Below the pieces are notes generated by a model. The model made no database searches. It was not told the origin of the DNA and saw only the letters and a program-made list of their open reading frames with translations. From Clostridia bacterium (lineage in GTDB: Bacteria > Bacillota_A > Clostridia > Lachnospirales > Lachnospiraceae), in NCBI GenBank assembly GCA_012515365.1, contig JAAYYM010000564.1, forward strand, positions 1 to 6,151: a DNA stretch of 6,151 bases, given 5' to 3'. The translations under genes were made by a program, and so were the position numbers. Shown here piece by piece: positions 5,027 to 6,151 of this stretch; positions within the stretch are counted from its first letter, which is position 1, and each line of letters starts with the position of its first letter.

Positions 5027-6151
5027 ATGCGGAATTCGGATGATCAGTCTGGATATGTGCCAGACGAACAAATGAATATTGGTATAGATGATGCCAGCTT
5101 TTATCAAAAGCTGCTGGATTTCCTGCCATCAGGTGTGGGGATCTATAAAATCATATCCGGAACCCCATATTTGGTTTATCTGAATGATGGATATTACAAT
5201 ATGCTTGGCACGACTAGAGAAGAGCGTCAAAGCTTTGGTGGCGGAATGTTCTTAAATGCGATTCATATTGAGGATGTTTTAAATGTTAAAAAAATGTTCA
5301 ACACCATTGTAGAAGAAAACGCTGATCAGATATCGATTTCATTCCGTGTATTGAATGGAAAAGGGAGCTATATATGGCTCCAGCTAAACGCTCGTGTTGT
5401 TTTGAGAAAATATAATGTCATAACGATTTATTGCTCTTATACAGATATTCACGCTGAAATGGTTGGACAACAGCAGTACAAACAGGCAAATGCCTTGCTC
5501 GGTGCAGCAATGAAAGGGCTTAAATGTGTGATATGGATCTTTGACTGCAAGAGCAGGACGATTTTTCAGACAGATGATGCTGTTATGCAGTTTGGTTTTG
5601 ACAGTGTCATCGAGCATGTGCCGGAATCTTTTTTTGAAGATGATAATGTTCACCCAGACTCACAGGATGATTTTCGCAAACTTTATGAGTCTGCATTAGC
5701 AGGAAGTGGAACCGTACAGGCAGATGTACAGGTGAAAAATAAAAAGCGGATAGGATATCTCTGGCTTCGCATTATTCTCTCACCTATGGTAACAAATGCA
5801 AATGAACAGCCGGCAAGTTATATCGGTATCTGTGTTGATATTACAGAGCAGAAAATACGTGAATTTCAATATAAAGCGCAGTTTGAGATGCTAGAACAAG
5901 CAGATACCTATAATCTGCTTGGAAAAGGAGAATGGAATTTATCAAAAGACATGCGGGAATTGTATGTCGGAGAAAATGATTATGGACTAGATCTTCCAGA
6001 GAATGCAAAGCTTGCCGATCTGCTGGACAAAATGAAACCGATATTTGTATCGGAGGAAGAATACAGACAGATGAGAAAAACTTTTTCCTGTAAGAATCTG
6101 ATTCGGGATTTCTATCGTGGGAAAACAGATTATTCATTTGTATTCCAAAAA
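5027..6151 (+). CDS. Multi-PAS-domain cytosolic signalling protein, N-terminal part (runs off the right edge)
   Basis: The frame is open from the ATG at 5027 to the window end, giving 375 residues with no stop. The start is supported by a strong ribosome binding site. Residues about 24-145 form a PAS domain: FYQKLLDFLPSGVGIYKI, a YLNDGYYNMLG helix region and a PAC-like FRVLNGKGSYIWLQLNARVV block. Residues about 155-280 form a second, including IWIFDCKSRTIFQTDD, a YLWLRIILSPM strand and the typical closing GICVDITEQK. Residues from about 284 (LGKGEWNLSKD...) look like the start of a third, diverged PAS unit. No signal peptide or membrane segment is seen, so it is probably cytoplasmic. Proteins with this layout in Clostridia usually end in GGDEF and/or EAL domains (cyclic-di-GMP turnover) or, less often, a histidine kinase. 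The output domain lies outside the window, so the activity is not known. It follows the repeat gene by 65 bp on the same strand, but the possible promoter in the gap suggests separate transcription. Confidence 0.85.
   Translation, partial: MRNSDDQSGYVPDEQMNIGIDDASFYQKLLDFLPSGVGIYKIISGTPYLVYLNDGYYNMLGTTREERQSFGGGMFLNAIHIEDVLNVKKMFNTIVEENADQISISFRVLNGKGSYIWLQLNARVVLRKYNVITIYCSYTDIHAEMVGQQQYKQANALLGAAMKGLKCVIWIFDCKSRTIFQTDDAVMQFGFDSVIEHVPESFFEDDNVHPDSQDDFRKLYESALAGSGTVQADVQVKNKKRIGYLWLRIILSPMVTNANEQPASYIGICVDITEQKIREFQYKAQFEMLEQADTYNLLGKGEWNLSKDMRELYVGENDYGLDLPENAKLADLLDKMKPIFVSEEEYRQMRKTFSCKNLIRDFYRGKTDYSFVFQK

Noticed and set aside
4862..6137. Minus-strand open frames at 4862-5107, 5384-5653 and 5841-6137
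   Set aside because: They are antisense to the end of the repeat gene and to the PAS protein gene, whose coding is clearly supported by domain motifs.

Overview
This window looks like a piece of a low-to-moderate GC Firmicutes (Clostridia) genome, most likely a gut Lachnospiraceae-type organism. The reasons are the A/T-rich codon use, an AGGGGTGATC-type ribosome binding site, and the protein types: a papain-like (C1A) peptidase remnant joined to a 'lectin-like' domain and a long series of Y-(T/N)-G...DY-x-V-x-Y-x-NN...G-x-G-x-Y-x-G beta-sandwich repeats, next to a multi-PAS signalling protein. The genus cannot be fixed from this sequence.

Layout. (1) From 1 to about 1133, the minus strand is one uninterrupted reading frame of 377 residues. 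It consists of at least four and a half MBG/Ig-like repeats; it runs off the left edge and has no credible start. (2) At about 1134-1145 this frame meets, head to head, a plus-strand gene that has also lost its 5' part. (3) From about 1135 to 4961, the plus strand encodes the C-terminal half of a C1A peptidase-like domain whose catalytic His and Asn positions are substituted, then a lectin-like domain, then twelve repeats. A one-base deletion near 3579 splits this gene into two overlapping frames (1135-3627 and 3618-4961). (4) A 65-bp gap carries a possible promoter, an inverted repeat and a strong Shine-Dalgarno sequence. (5) From 5027 to the right edge there is a cytosolic protein of at least 375 residues with two PAS domains and the start of a probable third; its output domain is beyond the window.

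The two repeat genes are paralogs. The left minus-strand repeats match repeats 7 to 11 of the right gene in order, including a highly diverged repeat and a long-loop repeat. The simplest reading is that two paralogous large surface or secreted proteins were rearranged, for example by inversion of a segment running from inside one gene to inside the other, leaving two 5'-truncated genes facing away from each other. Whether this is a programmed switch, a decayed locus or an assembly chimera cannot be settled here. The PAS protein appears to be a separate transcription unit and need not be related in function.

No RNA genes, CRISPR arrays, insertion-sequence ends, recombinase genes or attachment sites were recognised.
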